A stretch of 50,251 bases of DNA from Psychrobacter sp. FME13 (lineage in GTDB: Bacteria > Pseudomonadota > Gammaproteobacteria > Pseudomonadales > Moraxellaceae). Position numbers and translations under genes: made by a program. Positions 8,713 to 16,757 of this stretch are shown one piece after another (the first letter of the stretch is position 1; the number at the start of each line of letters is the position of its first letter). The notes under the pieces are model-generated. The model did not search any database, was not told the origin of the DNA, and was given only the letters and a program-made list of their open reading frames with translations. The stretch covers positions 1-50,251 of the forward strand of contig NZ_RRYV01000008.1 of assembly GCF_014861395.1 (NCBI RefSeq), given 5' to 3'.

Positions 8713-9627
8713 ATGATCAATTTTTTTCCAGCAAAGCTTGCTATTAATGCTCGCCCTCCTACGACTTTACTTATGGCGACACTAACGGGAATGCTGTTTT
8801 TGGCAGGTTGTCAGCAGCAGTCGGAAACTCAGCCTATATTGGAGGACGGTCAGACCAGTGCACAGGAAAATGCCAAAGACAATGAACCCATGCCGCAGAG
8901 TGAGTCAGCTGCTGCCAGAATAGCGCAATATCAGCCCATTTACGTGACACAAATGCAGGGGTTACAGCGCCGCTTACAGGCGGAGTATGAGTCATTACAA
9001 GCGGCTGATGCCTCAGAAAATCCAGACTCGCTACTAAATCCTGACACCAGTTCTGCTAAGGCCAACGATACCGTTGATGATAGTAAAAATAAAGTGGCCA
9101 GTGTAGATATAGTAGAGACAACACCTACTAAGTCGGTAGATTCTACTGTAGGAGATAGCGAGACTGCGCCGCTTGCTGATATTAATACCAGTACCGAGGT
9201 GGGTGAGCGTGACTTAACGGTTTTAAAGCGTATCAGTCTCGAACCGCGCAAGCCTGTATTGCTAACAGAAGAGCAAATCATTGAAAGCTATCAACAAGCG
9301 ATGGATACGCTTTACCAACCTGTGACCACATCACTGAACGCAGAAGATGTGAATACACTCATCAATATTGCGACATTGGTGCCACAGTTGTTTGAAAGCG
9401 CAGAAATTGCGGGGCGAGTCAGTGCAAAGAGTCCTGCGTTGGCACGTCTGATCATTCAGCATCAGGTGTGGGAACAGATAGAGGCCCAGCAGGTCATTGA
9501 TATGCAGCAGATGAAAGCTGATCAGCAAGAGGAGTTTGAAACACTCATGACCAAATTCAACGAAACGATTGAAGGCTATGATGAGCAAATTGCCAAATAT
9601 GAGCAAACATTAGAATCATTTAAATAA
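8713..9627 (+). CDS. putative lipoprotein with C-terminal coiled coil
   Basis: About 304 aa. An N-terminal signal ends in a lipobox, LFLAGC, predicting lipidation and export. A Ser/Asp/Thr-rich low-complexity region follows (about residues 45-170), then a helical C-terminus ending in MQQMKADQQEEFETLMTKF and EQIAKYEQTLESFK, with coiled-coil character. The function is not recognisable. The start is uncertain: AAGG at 8697-8700 sits too close to the ATG at 8701 and a little far from the one at 8713, and an in-frame GTG exists at 8689. A terminator follows. Confidence 0.65.
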   Translation: MINFFPAKLAINARPPTTLLMATLTGMLFLAGCQQQSETQPILEDGQTSAQENAKDNEPMPQSESAAARIAQYQPIYVTQMQGLQRRLQAEYESLQAADASENPDSLLNPDTSSAKANDTVDDSKNKVASVDIVETTPTKSVDSTVGDSETAPLADINTSTEVGERDLTVLKRISLEPRKPVLLTEEQIIESYQQAMDTLYQPVTTSLNAEDVNTLINIATLVPQLFESAEIAGRVSAKSPALARLIIQHQVWEQIEAQQVIDMQQMKADQQEEFETLMTKFNETIEGYDEQIAKYEQTLESFK

Positions 9628-9657
9628 AAGTTGCTAGCCATTCAGAAAAGTCCTAAA

Positions 9658-9695
9658 GCATAAAAAATCCCGCACGATGGCGGGATTTTTTATGC
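9658..9695. terminator. bidirectional terminator between the lipoprotein gene and gltA
   Basis: GCATAAAAAATCCCGC and GCGGGATTTTTTATGC form a perfect 16-bp stem with a 6-nt loop and T-runs in both directions. It serves the converging gltA as well. Confidence 0.9.
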
Positions 9696-9712
9696 AATAA
9701 AGAGGCCTTTAC

Positions 9713-10993
9713 TTATTTACGGTCTGCAACTTCAACGAAGTCACGATGCGTTTCACCAGTGTATAACTGACGTGGACGACCGATTTTGAACGGAGTGCTG
9801 TGCATCTCTAACCAATGGCTGATCCAACCAGAAGTACGAGCTAGTGAGAAGATCACTGTAAACATTGACGTTGGAATACCAATGGCTTTTAAGATAATGC
9901 CAGAGTAAAAATCAACGTTTGGATATAGGTTACGCTCAACGAAGAACGGATCTTCTAATGCAATTTTTTCAAGCGCCATTGCTAGTTCAAGCTTAGGATC
10001 GTTGATACCAAGCGCGCCTAATACTTCATCACAAGTCTCTTTCATAACCTGTGCACGTGGATCAAAGTTTTTGTAGACACGATGGCCAAAGCCCATAAGC
10101 TTCACTTCACGGCTCTTCACTTTTTCCATGAATGCAGGTACATTTTCAACAGTACCGATTTCATCTAGCATCTCAAGAACAGCTTCGTTGGCGCCGCCAT
10201 GTGATGGTCCCCAAAGAGCAGCGATACCAGCAGCGATACAAGCATAAGGGTTTGCACCAGTAGAACCTGCTAGACGTACAGTAGATGTTGACGCATTTTG
10301 TTCGTGGTCAGCATGCAATGTAAAGATCTTGTCCATGGCGCGAGTGATGACATCGTTGGTTTGATAGTCAACATCCGCAGGTGTTGCAAACATCATGTAC
10401 AAGAAGTTTTCAGCGTAGTTAAAGTCGTTACGCGGATACATAAACGGTTCGCCCTGTGAGTATTTATAACTCATTGCGGCAAGCGTTGGCATCTTAGCGA
10501 TTAGACGGATAGCTGTGATTTCGCGGTGCTCTTCGTTGCTCACGTCTAAGTTGTCGTGATAGAACGCAGATAAGGCACCAACGACACCTACCATAATAGC
10601 CATTGGATGCGCATCACGGCGGAAACCTTCAAAGAACTTACGTAGTTGATCGTGAACGCCTGTATGTTTACGGATTTTTTCAAAAAAATCTGCTTTTTGT
10701 TCAGCGTTCGGTAGGTCGCCATGAATTAAGGCGTAAGCAACTTCTAGATATTCAGCATTGTTTGCTAACTGATCGATAGGGTAGCCGCGGTGTAATAACT
10801 CGCCTTTGCCACCATCAATATAAGTAATCTTTGATTCAACAGGGGCAGTTACTTTAAAACCAGGGTCATAAGACCAAAATTCTGAGCCTTGTAGAGCAGC
10901 AATGTCGATAACTGGGCGCCCTAAAGTACCTTTAATAATAGGCAGTTCGTATTCGTCATCATTGACGGTTAGTTTGGCATTGTTGTCAGCCAT
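9713..10993 (-). CDS. gltA: citrate synthase (type II)
   Basis: Condenses oxaloacetate and acetyl-CoA to citrate, the entry step of the TCA cycle, in the cytoplasm. 426 aa matches the hexameric, NADH-sensitive Gram-negative type. The N-terminal small domain includes [21 protein letters not shown]. Catalytic regions seen are [11 protein letters not shown], the second histidine in [15 protein letters not shown], and the aspartate segment NVDFYSGI. It is divergent from sdhCDAB across a 1-kb gap, an arrangement also found in Pseudomonas and Acinetobacter. Confidence 0.97.
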   Translation of the reverse strand: MADNNAKLTVNDDEYELPIIKGTLGRPVIDIAALQGSEFWSYDPGFKVTAPVESKITYIDGGKGELLHRGYPIDQLANNAEYLEVAYALIHGDLPNAEQKADFFEKIRKHTGVHDQLRKFFEGFRRDAHPMAIMVGVVGALSAFYHDNLDVSNEEHREITAIRLIAKMPTLAAMSYKYSQGEPFMYPRNDFNYAENFLYMMFATPADVDYQTNDVITRAMDKIFTLHADHEQNASTSTVRLAGSTGANPYACIAAGIAALWGPSHGGANEAVLEMLDEIGTVENVPAFMEKVKSREVKLMGFGHRVYKNFDPRAQVMKETCDEVLGALGINDPKLELAMALEKIALEDPFFVERNLYPNVDFYSGIILKAIGIPTSMFTVIFSLARTSGWISHWLEMHSTPFKIGRPRQLYTGETHRDFVEVADRK

Positions 10994-11106
10994 AAATTGC
11001 TCTCCATTGTTTTAGCTTGTTAGAATAAAATTATTACGGACGCATACCCTCGCGTCATCGTCAGTCAAATGCTCAAAATACATCTAACTCATTTAATACG
11101 CAGAGT

Positions 11107-11135
11107 ATATTAGCAGTAATTCCCTGTGATTTGAA
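11107..11135 (-). promoter_or_regulatory. candidate gltA promoter
   Basis: On the minus strand TTCAAA (11135-11130), a 17-nt spacer and TAATAT (11112-11107) approximate a sigma-70 promoter about 110 nt upstream of the gltA start. Each box matches only 4 of 6 consensus bases, so this is a weak call. Confidence 0.28.
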
Positions 11136-11788
11136 AAGACTTTTACTATCAATACTGCTCATTCGTACCGTTTAGCCGCGTTTATCCCCTGTAATTTTTG
11201 TATCAAAATATGTCCAATAAGTAATTTGGTGTCAAAAACCCTTTTTTATAAAAAGCAATAATTCTCATTAACATTATAATATTAAAGCGTTTTTGGCAAG
11301 ATTACTGACCAAAAAAATTAGGTCTATTGACTATAAAACAGACAGAGTATGAACGAACGACTATTGAGTTTGAGTTTTTGGTGCATAAGAAGTGAGTAAT
11401 ATTAATGAATTCATATTGCAAATAGCCAGCTTTTTGTTAATTCATCACTAATAATCAGTATTTAGGGGATAAATTTGTAATTAGTGCTCAGGCATTTTAT
11501 AATTAGAGGGATTTAACTGGCACTAGCTTTGCGCAGATTAAGCGATAATCTTAGTTGAGTAATCTGTAAAGTTTTGCTTTACTCATGCTTTATTACGATT
11601 GGATAACCAGCTTATAGACCAAAACCAGCCTGTCGTTTGGATATTTTTGTTAATTGTTCTATCTTTAAACAGCCAATAATAAAGTTTATCTTAACAAAAG
11701 TGATACCATAGAGATGACACAATGGCGTTATCTTTTTTTTGTTAATGGCAATCAGTAAAAATAGAATAGTTAATCGATTTATCAAACG

Positions 11789-11834
11789 CCTCATCTTTAC
11801 TGTCAGAACGTCAGTAAAAATTTTATTGATGAGG
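11789..11834 (+). promoter_or_regulatory. nested inverted repeat upstream of sdhC
   Basis: CCTCATC-TTTACTG (11789-11802) pairs with CAGTAAA (11812-11818) and GATGAGG (11828-11834), giving two stacked 7-bp stems with an 8-nt asymmetric bulge. It has no T-run suited to termination. It lies about 210 nt before sdhC. Confidence 0.4.
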
Positions 11835-11852
11835 GGATGCATTAGCTCAATG

Positions 11853-11867
11853 AGCTATGTTGGATCG
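11853..11867. promoter_or_regulatory. operator-like palindrome upstream of sdhC
   Basis: TAGCTCA-A-TGAGCTA is a perfect 7-1-7 palindrome, placed just before a tandem TATAGTATAA repeat that could contain -10 elements. It is the best-looking operator candidate for sdh control. Confidence 0.4.
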
Positions 11868-11871
11868 TCTA

Positions 11872-11905
11872 TATAGTATAAAACGTATTATAGTATAAGA
11901 CGTAT
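11872..11905. repeat. 17-bp tandem direct repeat upstream of sdhC
   Basis: TATAGTATAAAACGTAT (11872-11888) is immediately repeated as TATAGTATAAGACGTAT (11889-11905), with one mismatch. Each unit contains TATA-type -10-like hexamers, so it may represent duplicated promoters or paired regulator sites. Confidence 0.55.
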
Positions 11906-12044
11906 TCGCCTTCTAACTTTAGCGCAAATTAAACTACGTCAGCTAGCCCTTCCTTACTTTATTCGTCTCATGTGTTGCTCGTTGCTTTATATAATATTTA
12001 TATAAAGCATTGATAGCAGATACAGGAGTATAACCGCAAAAAGG

Positions 12045-12431
12045 ATGCCCGCTGTGAAAAGCAACCGACCTATTGATCTGCCTTTAAGCCAAGTGATTAG
12101 CGTTAATCGCTCACCGATCGCAATTGCTTCAATCTTGCATCGTATATCTGGCATTATTTTATTTTTATTGATTCCCGTCATGCTATGGCTCCTGCAGAAC
12201 TCACTGGCATCGCCTGAGAGTTTTGAGACCGTATTTGACAACGTACTCGTGCGCTTTTTAGCATGGATATTTGTTGCCGCGATTGCTTATCACTTTGTGA
12301 TGGGCATCAAACACTTATTCGCTGACATGGGCATGAACGAAGAGCTAAAATCTGGCCGTGCCGCTTCTAAGGTCAGTTTTGTGATTGCAGCGATTCTAAT
12401 TGTCGCGTCATTTGTATGGGTGATGTTCTAA
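12045..12431 (+). CDS. sdhC: succinate dehydrogenase cytochrome b556 subunit
   Basis: Membrane anchor of complex II that binds haem b and ubiquinone with SdhD. 128 aa with three transmembrane helices (about 37-57, 68-90 and 107-128). The conserved SILHRISGIILF segment contains the quinone-site Ser and Arg, and H84 in YHFVMGIKHLFAD is the likely haem ligand. Start: the ATG at 12045 lies directly against AAAAGG. A GTG at 12054 would have that ribosome site nine bases upstream, so the true start could be three codons later. sdhD overlaps by one base (TAATG). Confidence 0.95.
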   Translation: MPAVKSNRPIDLPLSQVISVNRSPIAIASILHRISGIILFLLIPVMLWLLQNSLASPESFETVFDNVLVRFLAWIFVAAIAYHFVMGIKHLFADMGMNEELKSGRAASKVSFVIAAILIVASFVWVMF

Positions 12432-12838
12432 TGATTAAAAATGATTCAGGAATAAAAAGTGCTACTGGTCTGACCGGCTCAGGCTCACGTGATTGGATTA
12501 TCCAGCGTATCAGCGCTGTTGTTTTAGCCGTTTATAGTGTGGTGTTGTTGGGCTTCTTTTTGACCCATGGCGATGTCACTTATCTTGAGTGGTCATCATT
12601 TATGACTAGCTTGCCTATGCGTTTATTCAGCTTAGTTGCTGTACTTGCATTGGCTGGTCATGCTTGGGTAGGTATGTGGACAGTATTTACTGACTATATT
12701 ACCACTGGCAAATTAGGCTCAGGCGCAGCAAGTTTACGTTTAGTGCTACAGTCATTAATGATTATCGCTATTTTAGTCTTTCTATTTTGGGGTATCATGA
12801 TTTTTTGGGGTAGTGGATTCGGTGTAGTCGCCGTTTAA
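12431..12838 (+). CDS. sdhD: succinate dehydrogenase membrane anchor subunit
   Basis: Second membrane anchor of complex II, 135 aa, three transmembrane helices. Conserved features are the N-terminal SGSRDWIIQRISAVVLAVY segment and the haem-side histidine in LALAGHAWVGMWTVFTDYI. I start at the ATG at 12431, which overlaps the sdhC stop. An in-frame GTG at 12416 lies inside sdhC and is less likely. A 351-nt gap before sdhA is unusual for an sdh operon. Confidence 0.95.
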   Translation: MIKNDSGIKSATGLTGSGSRDWIIQRISAVVLAVYSVVLLGFFLTHGDVTYLEWSSFMTSLPMRLFSLVAVLALAGHAWVGMWTVFTDYITTGKLGSGAASLRLVLQSLMIIAILVFLFWGIMIFWGSGFGVVAV

Positions 12839-13189
12839 CCCAATAATTTATACCTTTACTATCTATAACAATAGCGGGTGTGCTCAGCAACACTATTGGC
12901 TGCTGAATGATTTAAAAGCCATCCGTTATAGCCAATAATAGTCATAGCATTGGGCAGTTTCTGACTTAAGCGGTCATTTAAAGACAGCCAATCAATTTGA
13001 AAGTAAAAGAAACTAGCCTAATATAACGATAGATATGCAAATTAAGTGGCCAAAAGTTGTTTGCGTCATCCTATTAAGTAATCGCATTTAATGGCTGAAT
13101 AAATATGACATTCAGCCCTGTAATAAGATGATGCTTGATACAGCTTTTTTATTTAATTCTAAGCATTAACAGGCATTAGGAAAACCGTA
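12839..13189 (+). other. long sdhD-sdhA intercistronic gap
   Basis: 351 nt with no credible ORF. CAATA...GTGT at 12871-12884 and ACAC...TATTG near 12893 can form a bulged hairpin without a T-run. No clear promoter was picked out. Most sdh operons have sdhD and sdhA nearly touching, so this may hold a second promoter or a processing site. Confidence 0.45.
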
Positions 13190-15040
13190 ATGGCAACTAG
13201 ACAAGATAATACCATTAGTAACATTAAGACCCTAAACTACGATGCAGTCATCGTTGGTGGGGGCGGCTCAGGTATGCGTGCTTCACTACATTTGGCTGAA
13301 GCAGGTATGAAGGTTGCAGTCTTGACCAAAGTATTCCCAACCCGTTCGCACACTGTTGCGGCTCAGGGCGGTATTGGTGCAAGCTTGGGTAACATGAGCA
13401 ACGACAACTGGCACTTTCACTTTTATGACACCGTCAAAGGGTCAGATTGGTTAGGTGACCAAGACGCGATTGAGTACATGTGCCGTGAGGCGCCAAAAGT
13501 CGTTTATGAGCTTGAGCACATGGGTATGCCGTTTGACCGTAACGAAGATGGCACGATTTATCAGCGTCCATTTGGCGGTCATACGTCGAATTATGGCGAA
13601 AAAGCCGTTCAACGTGCATGTGCTGCTGCTGACCGTACAGGTCACGCGCTACTACATACTTTGTATCAAAAAAACCTAGAGCAAGGTACTGAGTTTTTCA
13701 TTGAGTGGATTGCGCTTGATTTGATCAAAGATGAAGCTGGTAACATCAATGGTGTTATCGCACTTGAGCAAGAAACAGGTACTATCGCTGTATTCCAGTC
13801 ACCGATTACTGTTCTAGCGACAGGTGGTGCAGGTCGTATCTTTGCCGCTTCTACCAACGCTTATATTAATACTGGCGACGGTATTGGCATGGCGGTTCGT
13901 GCAGGTATTCCATTACAAGATATGGAGTTCTGGCAGTTCCATCCAACGGGTGTTCATGGTGCAGGTGTACTATTGACTGAAGGTTGCCGTGGTGAAGGGG
14001 CTATCTTGCGTAACAAAGATGGCGAAGCCTTTATGGAGCGTTATGCACCTACTGTAAAAGATTTGGCGCCACGTGATCTCGTATCACGCTCTATGGACCA
14101 AGAAATCAAAGAAGGCCGTGGTTGTGGTCCTAATGCTGACCATATCGTCATGGATATGACGCATTTAGGGGTAGATACCATCATGAAACGTCTACCATCT
14201 GTATTTGAAATTGGCAGAAACTTCGCCAACGTAGACATCACTAAAGAGCCTATCCCAGTTATTCCAACTATTCACTACATGATGGGCGGTATTCCAACGA
14301 CGATTCATGGTCAAGTAGTTACACCTGACTTAGAAGCTGGTACTGATGAAGAAGGCTTGTATACGAAAGGCAATGTCGTTAAGGGTCTTTACGCAATCGG
14401 TGAGTGTGCTTGTGTGAGTGTGCACGGTGCCAACCGTTTAGGTACTAACTCTTTACTTGATTTAGTTGTATTTGGTCGTGCTGCTGGTAAGCACATCGTT
14501 GATGAGTTCCACCATGCAGACCATAACTACAAACCATTAGATCCACGTGTGCTTGATTTCACTATGCGTCGTCTAGACAAGTTGCAGCAATCTACTGAAG
14601 GTTATAACGCGCAAGAAGTGGCTGATGAGATTCGTGCAACAATGCAAACACATGCTAGCGTATTCCGTACGCAAGCTATTATGGACGAAGGCGTTAAAAA
14701 GATTTTAGCGCTAGGTGATAAAATCGACCAAATTCATTTGGCTGATAAATCACAAGTCTTTAATACCGCTCGTATCGAGGCGTTTGAAGTCGCTAACTTG
14801 TATGAAGTAGCAAAAGCAACAATGATATCAGCAGCGATGCGCCACGAAAGCCGCGGTGCTCATAGTGTGTCTGATTATGATCGTCCAGAAGATGATGATT
14901 ATGCGCCAAATGGTCGTAATGATCATGACTGGATGAAGCATACCTTGTGGTATTCTGAAGGCAATCGTGTTGTTTATAAGCCAGTCCGCAAAGTACCATT
15001 AACCGTTGACTATATCGAGCCAAAGGTCCGTGTCTATTAA
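13190..15040 (+). CDS. sdhA: succinate dehydrogenase flavoprotein subunit
   Basis: Oxidises succinate to fumarate through covalently bound FAD in complex II on the cytoplasmic face of the inner membrane. The 616-aa protein has the FAD-binding Rossmann motif AVIVGGGGSGMRASLHLAEAG near residue 20. The flavinylation site is in PTRSHTVAAQGGIGASLGN. The capping and active-site region contains QFHPTGVHGAGVLLTEGCRGEGA and IPTIHYMMGGIPT, and the C-terminus has ESRGAHSVSDYDRPEDDDYAP-type conserved residues. The start is preceded by AGGAAAA. sdhB follows after about 210 nt. Confidence 0.98.
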   Translation: MATRQDNTISNIKTLNYDAVIVGGGGSGMRASLHLAEAGMKVAVLTKVFPTRSHTVAAQGGIGASLGNMSNDNWHFHFYDTVKGSDWLGDQDAIEYMCREAPKVVYELEHMGMPFDRNEDGTIYQRPFGGHTSNYGEKAVQRACAAADRTGHALLHTLYQKNLEQGTEFFIEWIALDLIKDEAGNINGVIALEQETGTIAVFQSPITVLATGGAGRIFAASTNAYINTGDGIGMAVRAGIPLQDMEFWQFHPTGVHGAGVLLTEGCRGEGAILRNKDGEAFMERYAPTVKDLAPRDLVSRSMDQEIKEGRGCGPNADHIVMDMTHLGVDTIMKRLPSVFEIGRNFANVDITKEPIPVIPTIHYMMGGIPTTIHGQVVTPDLEAGTDEEGLYTKGNVVKGLYAIGECACVSVHGANRLGTNSLLDLVVFGRAAGKHIVDEFHHADHNYKPLDPRVLDFTMRRLDKLQQSTEGYNAQEVADEIRATMQTHASVFRTQAIMDEGVKKILALGDKIDQIHLADKSQVFNTARIEAFEVANLYEVAKATMISAAMRHESRGAHSVSDYDRPEDDDYAPNGRNDHDWMKHTLWYSEGNRVVYKPVRKVPLTVDYIEPKVRVY

Positions 15041-15061
15041 TTTTAGATATGACGTATGATA

Positions 15062-15077
15062 TAACGCAGCAGCGTTA
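15062..15077 (+). repeat. short hairpin after sdhA
   Basis: TAACGC-AGCA-GCGTTA is a perfect 6-bp stem with a tetraloop, some 20 nt after the sdhA stop. No adequate T-run follows, so it is more likely a 3' stability element than a terminator. Confidence 0.4.
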
Positions 15078-15252
15078 ATGTTTTATTCTTTATTAACTTA
15101 TTAAAAAGGTGACCGCTAGCTACATGCACCTGCCAGCGCTATTAGGCTATTAATCGATATTTGATATTACATATCATTATAGATTGATAGCTAGTGTTAT
15201 TATGTTGCAACCTATGTATGCCCGCCATCACCTATGTGTGGAGTTTAGCATT

Positions 15253-15963
15253 ATGAGCCGAGGTACTCGCACCATCGAAATCTATCGCTACGATCCTGAT
15301 GTGGACGCAGCGCCACGCATGCAAACTTATACGATTGAGTTACTAGACTCAGATCGCATGTTGCTTGACGTGTTATTACGTCTTAAAAAGGAAGATGAGA
15401 CTATTACCTTCCGTCGCTCTTGCCGTGAAGGCATTTGTGGCTCTGATGGCATGAACATCAACGGCAAAAATGGTTTAGCATGTCTAATTAACATGAATAC
15501 TTTGCCAGAAAAAGTAACGGTTCGTCCTTTACCTGGTTTGCCGGTAGTTCGTGATTTGGTTGTTGATATGAACCAATTCTATGAGCAATATGAAAAAGTA
15601 CATCCGTACTTAATCAATGATCAGCCAGCACCGCCGACAGAGCGTTTGCAGTCACCTGAACAGCGTGAAAAACTAAACGGCTTATACGAATGTATCCTAT
15701 GTGCTTGCTGCTCAACCAGTTGCCCATCATTTTGGTGGAATCCTGATAAATTCCTAGGTCCATCAGCACTATTGCATGCTTATCGTTTCGTGGCTGATAG
15801 TCGTGATGGTGATACTCAAGCTCGTTTGGCTCGTTTAGATGATCCATTCAGTTTATTCCGTTGCCGTGGCATCATGAACTGTGTGTCAGTTTGTCCAAAA
15901 GGATTGAATCCTACCAAAGCAATTGGTCATCTACGTAATATGTTGATTGACCAAGCAGGTTAA
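15253..15963 (+). CDS. sdhB: succinate dehydrogenase iron-sulfur subunit
   Basis: Passes electrons from FADH2 of SdhA to ubiquinone. 236 aa, close to the family norm. The N-terminal 2Fe-2S ferredoxin domain has SCREGICGSDGMNINGKNGL and a following cysteine. The C-terminal domain has CILCACCSTSCP for the 4Fe-4S cluster, and CRGIMNCVSVCPKGLNP completing the 3Fe-4S and 4Fe-4S ligands. I use the ATG at 15253, which has GGAG ten bases upstream. The in-frame upstream ATG at 15202 and GTG-type extensions lack homology. Confidence 0.97.
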   Translation: MSRGTRTIEIYRYDPDVDAAPRMQTYTIELLDSDRMLLDVLLRLKKEDETITFRRSCREGICGSDGMNINGKNGLACLINMNTLPEKVTVRPLPGLPVVRDLVVDMNQFYEQYEKVHPYLINDQPAPPTERLQSPEQREKLNGLYECILCACCSTSCPSFWWNPDKFLGPSALLHAYRFVADSRDGDTQARLARLDDPFSLFRCRGIMNCVSVCPKGLNPTKAIGHLRNMLIDQAG

Positions 15964-15996
15964 TCGTTTATAATTGCATGGTTTTTTGCAGATACT

Positions 15997-16039
15997 GCAT
16001 AAAAAACACCACCTAATGATTAGGTGGTGTTTTTTATGC
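15997..16039. terminator. strong terminator after sdhB
   Basis: GCATAAAAAACACCACCTAAT and ATTAGGTGGTGTTTTTTATGC form a near-perfect long stem with T- and A-runs on both sides. It separates the sdh genes from sucA, so sucA probably has its own promoter. Confidence 0.9.
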
Positions 16040-16757
16040 GTATAGTTTAGAGATGGTTTGATATTTCATACTCAGATTTAGGGCAGGGCCTAGAGCTGAG
16101 AAAATGATAAATTACTAAAGGTAAGGCTGTGCTAACAATACGTTGGCTGTGTGTAAGAAATCATGATATATACATAGGCAAACTATATAATTAGCGTTAT
16201 CGGTAAGCACTCATTAAGAGATATTGGTTAATTTAGATGTTAGAATAGTGCATGGTTATATACGGACGATATTGTGATGAACAAATATCAGTCATGCATG
16301 CTTTCCGGTGCTAGGACAAGCCCTAGTAATAAAGTACCAAAACATCTTAAAAATCATGATAAAGTTATTATCAGGTGGCTGAAGTGATAATAGTTATTCA
16401 TTACCTAAATACCTAGTATTGAACAAACAAACTATGTCATAAAATACAGTCATGTTACTCTATACAGCAGTGTATGTTGGGCAGAAAATTTGTAATATCT
16501 TAGACATAGCGAATAACAGTGGTGAAAATAGCTAGGTGCTGCATTGATGATTTATAGATAACTGGTTATCAATAAATTGGTTATGGCTAGTAGTATATAT
16601 AAATTAATATTGTGAAACGAGTTGGATAAGAAAACCGGACGTTCACAAATAATTATATTTTTCATATAGATATTATAGGCGTTAGCATCTAACGTACGAC
16701 AGATTACACAATAATAAGCACGATTCCATTCATTTATCTATCAAATAGACGATTATT
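16040..16757. other. long sdhB-sucA intergenic region
   Basis: 718 nt without a convincing gene. A 36-codon ORF at 16277-16387 was judged spurious. It contains a possible degenerate TA-flanked inverted-repeat element (16079-16325), an inverted repeat TATTATC / GATAATA at 16366-16392, and a palindrome GATAAC-TG-GTTATC at 16557-16570 that could be a regulator site for sucA. The sucA promoter is presumably in the last 300 nt, but I could not fix its boxes. Confidence 0.5.
16079..16325. repeat. possible degenerate TA-flanked inverted-repeat element
   Basis: The left end TAGGGCAGGGCCTAGAGCTG and the reverse complement of the right end, TAGGGCTTGTCCTAGCACCG, match at 14 of 20 positions. They resemble the TAGGGCGTGTCC ends of the element at 39628-39790. 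The interior shows no match to that element by eye, so this is a weak candidate. Confidence 0.3.

Larger units (their letters stand above)
10994..12044. other. 1-kb divergent intergenic region gltA / sdhC
   Basis: AT-rich with no convincing gene. A 76-aa minus-strand ORF at 11612-11842 has Lys/Ile-rich low-complexity content and no identifiable start signal, and I do not accept it. Near the sdhC side there are three ordered symmetrical elements: a hairpin at 11789-11834, a palindrome at 11853-11867 and a 17-bp tandem repeat at 11872-11905. Near gltA there is a possible promoter at 11107-11135. The rest shows nothing I can name. Confidence 0.6.

Noticed and set aside
11612..11842. 76-aa minus-strand ORF in the gltA-sdhC gap
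   Set aside because: Lys/Ile-rich low complexity, no ribosome site and no family resemblance. It overlaps the hairpin at 11789-11834 and is typical of chance ORFs in AT-rich DNA.
16277..16387. 36-codon ORF upstream of sucA
   Set aside because: Too short, no ribosome site, and it runs through a possible repeat end.
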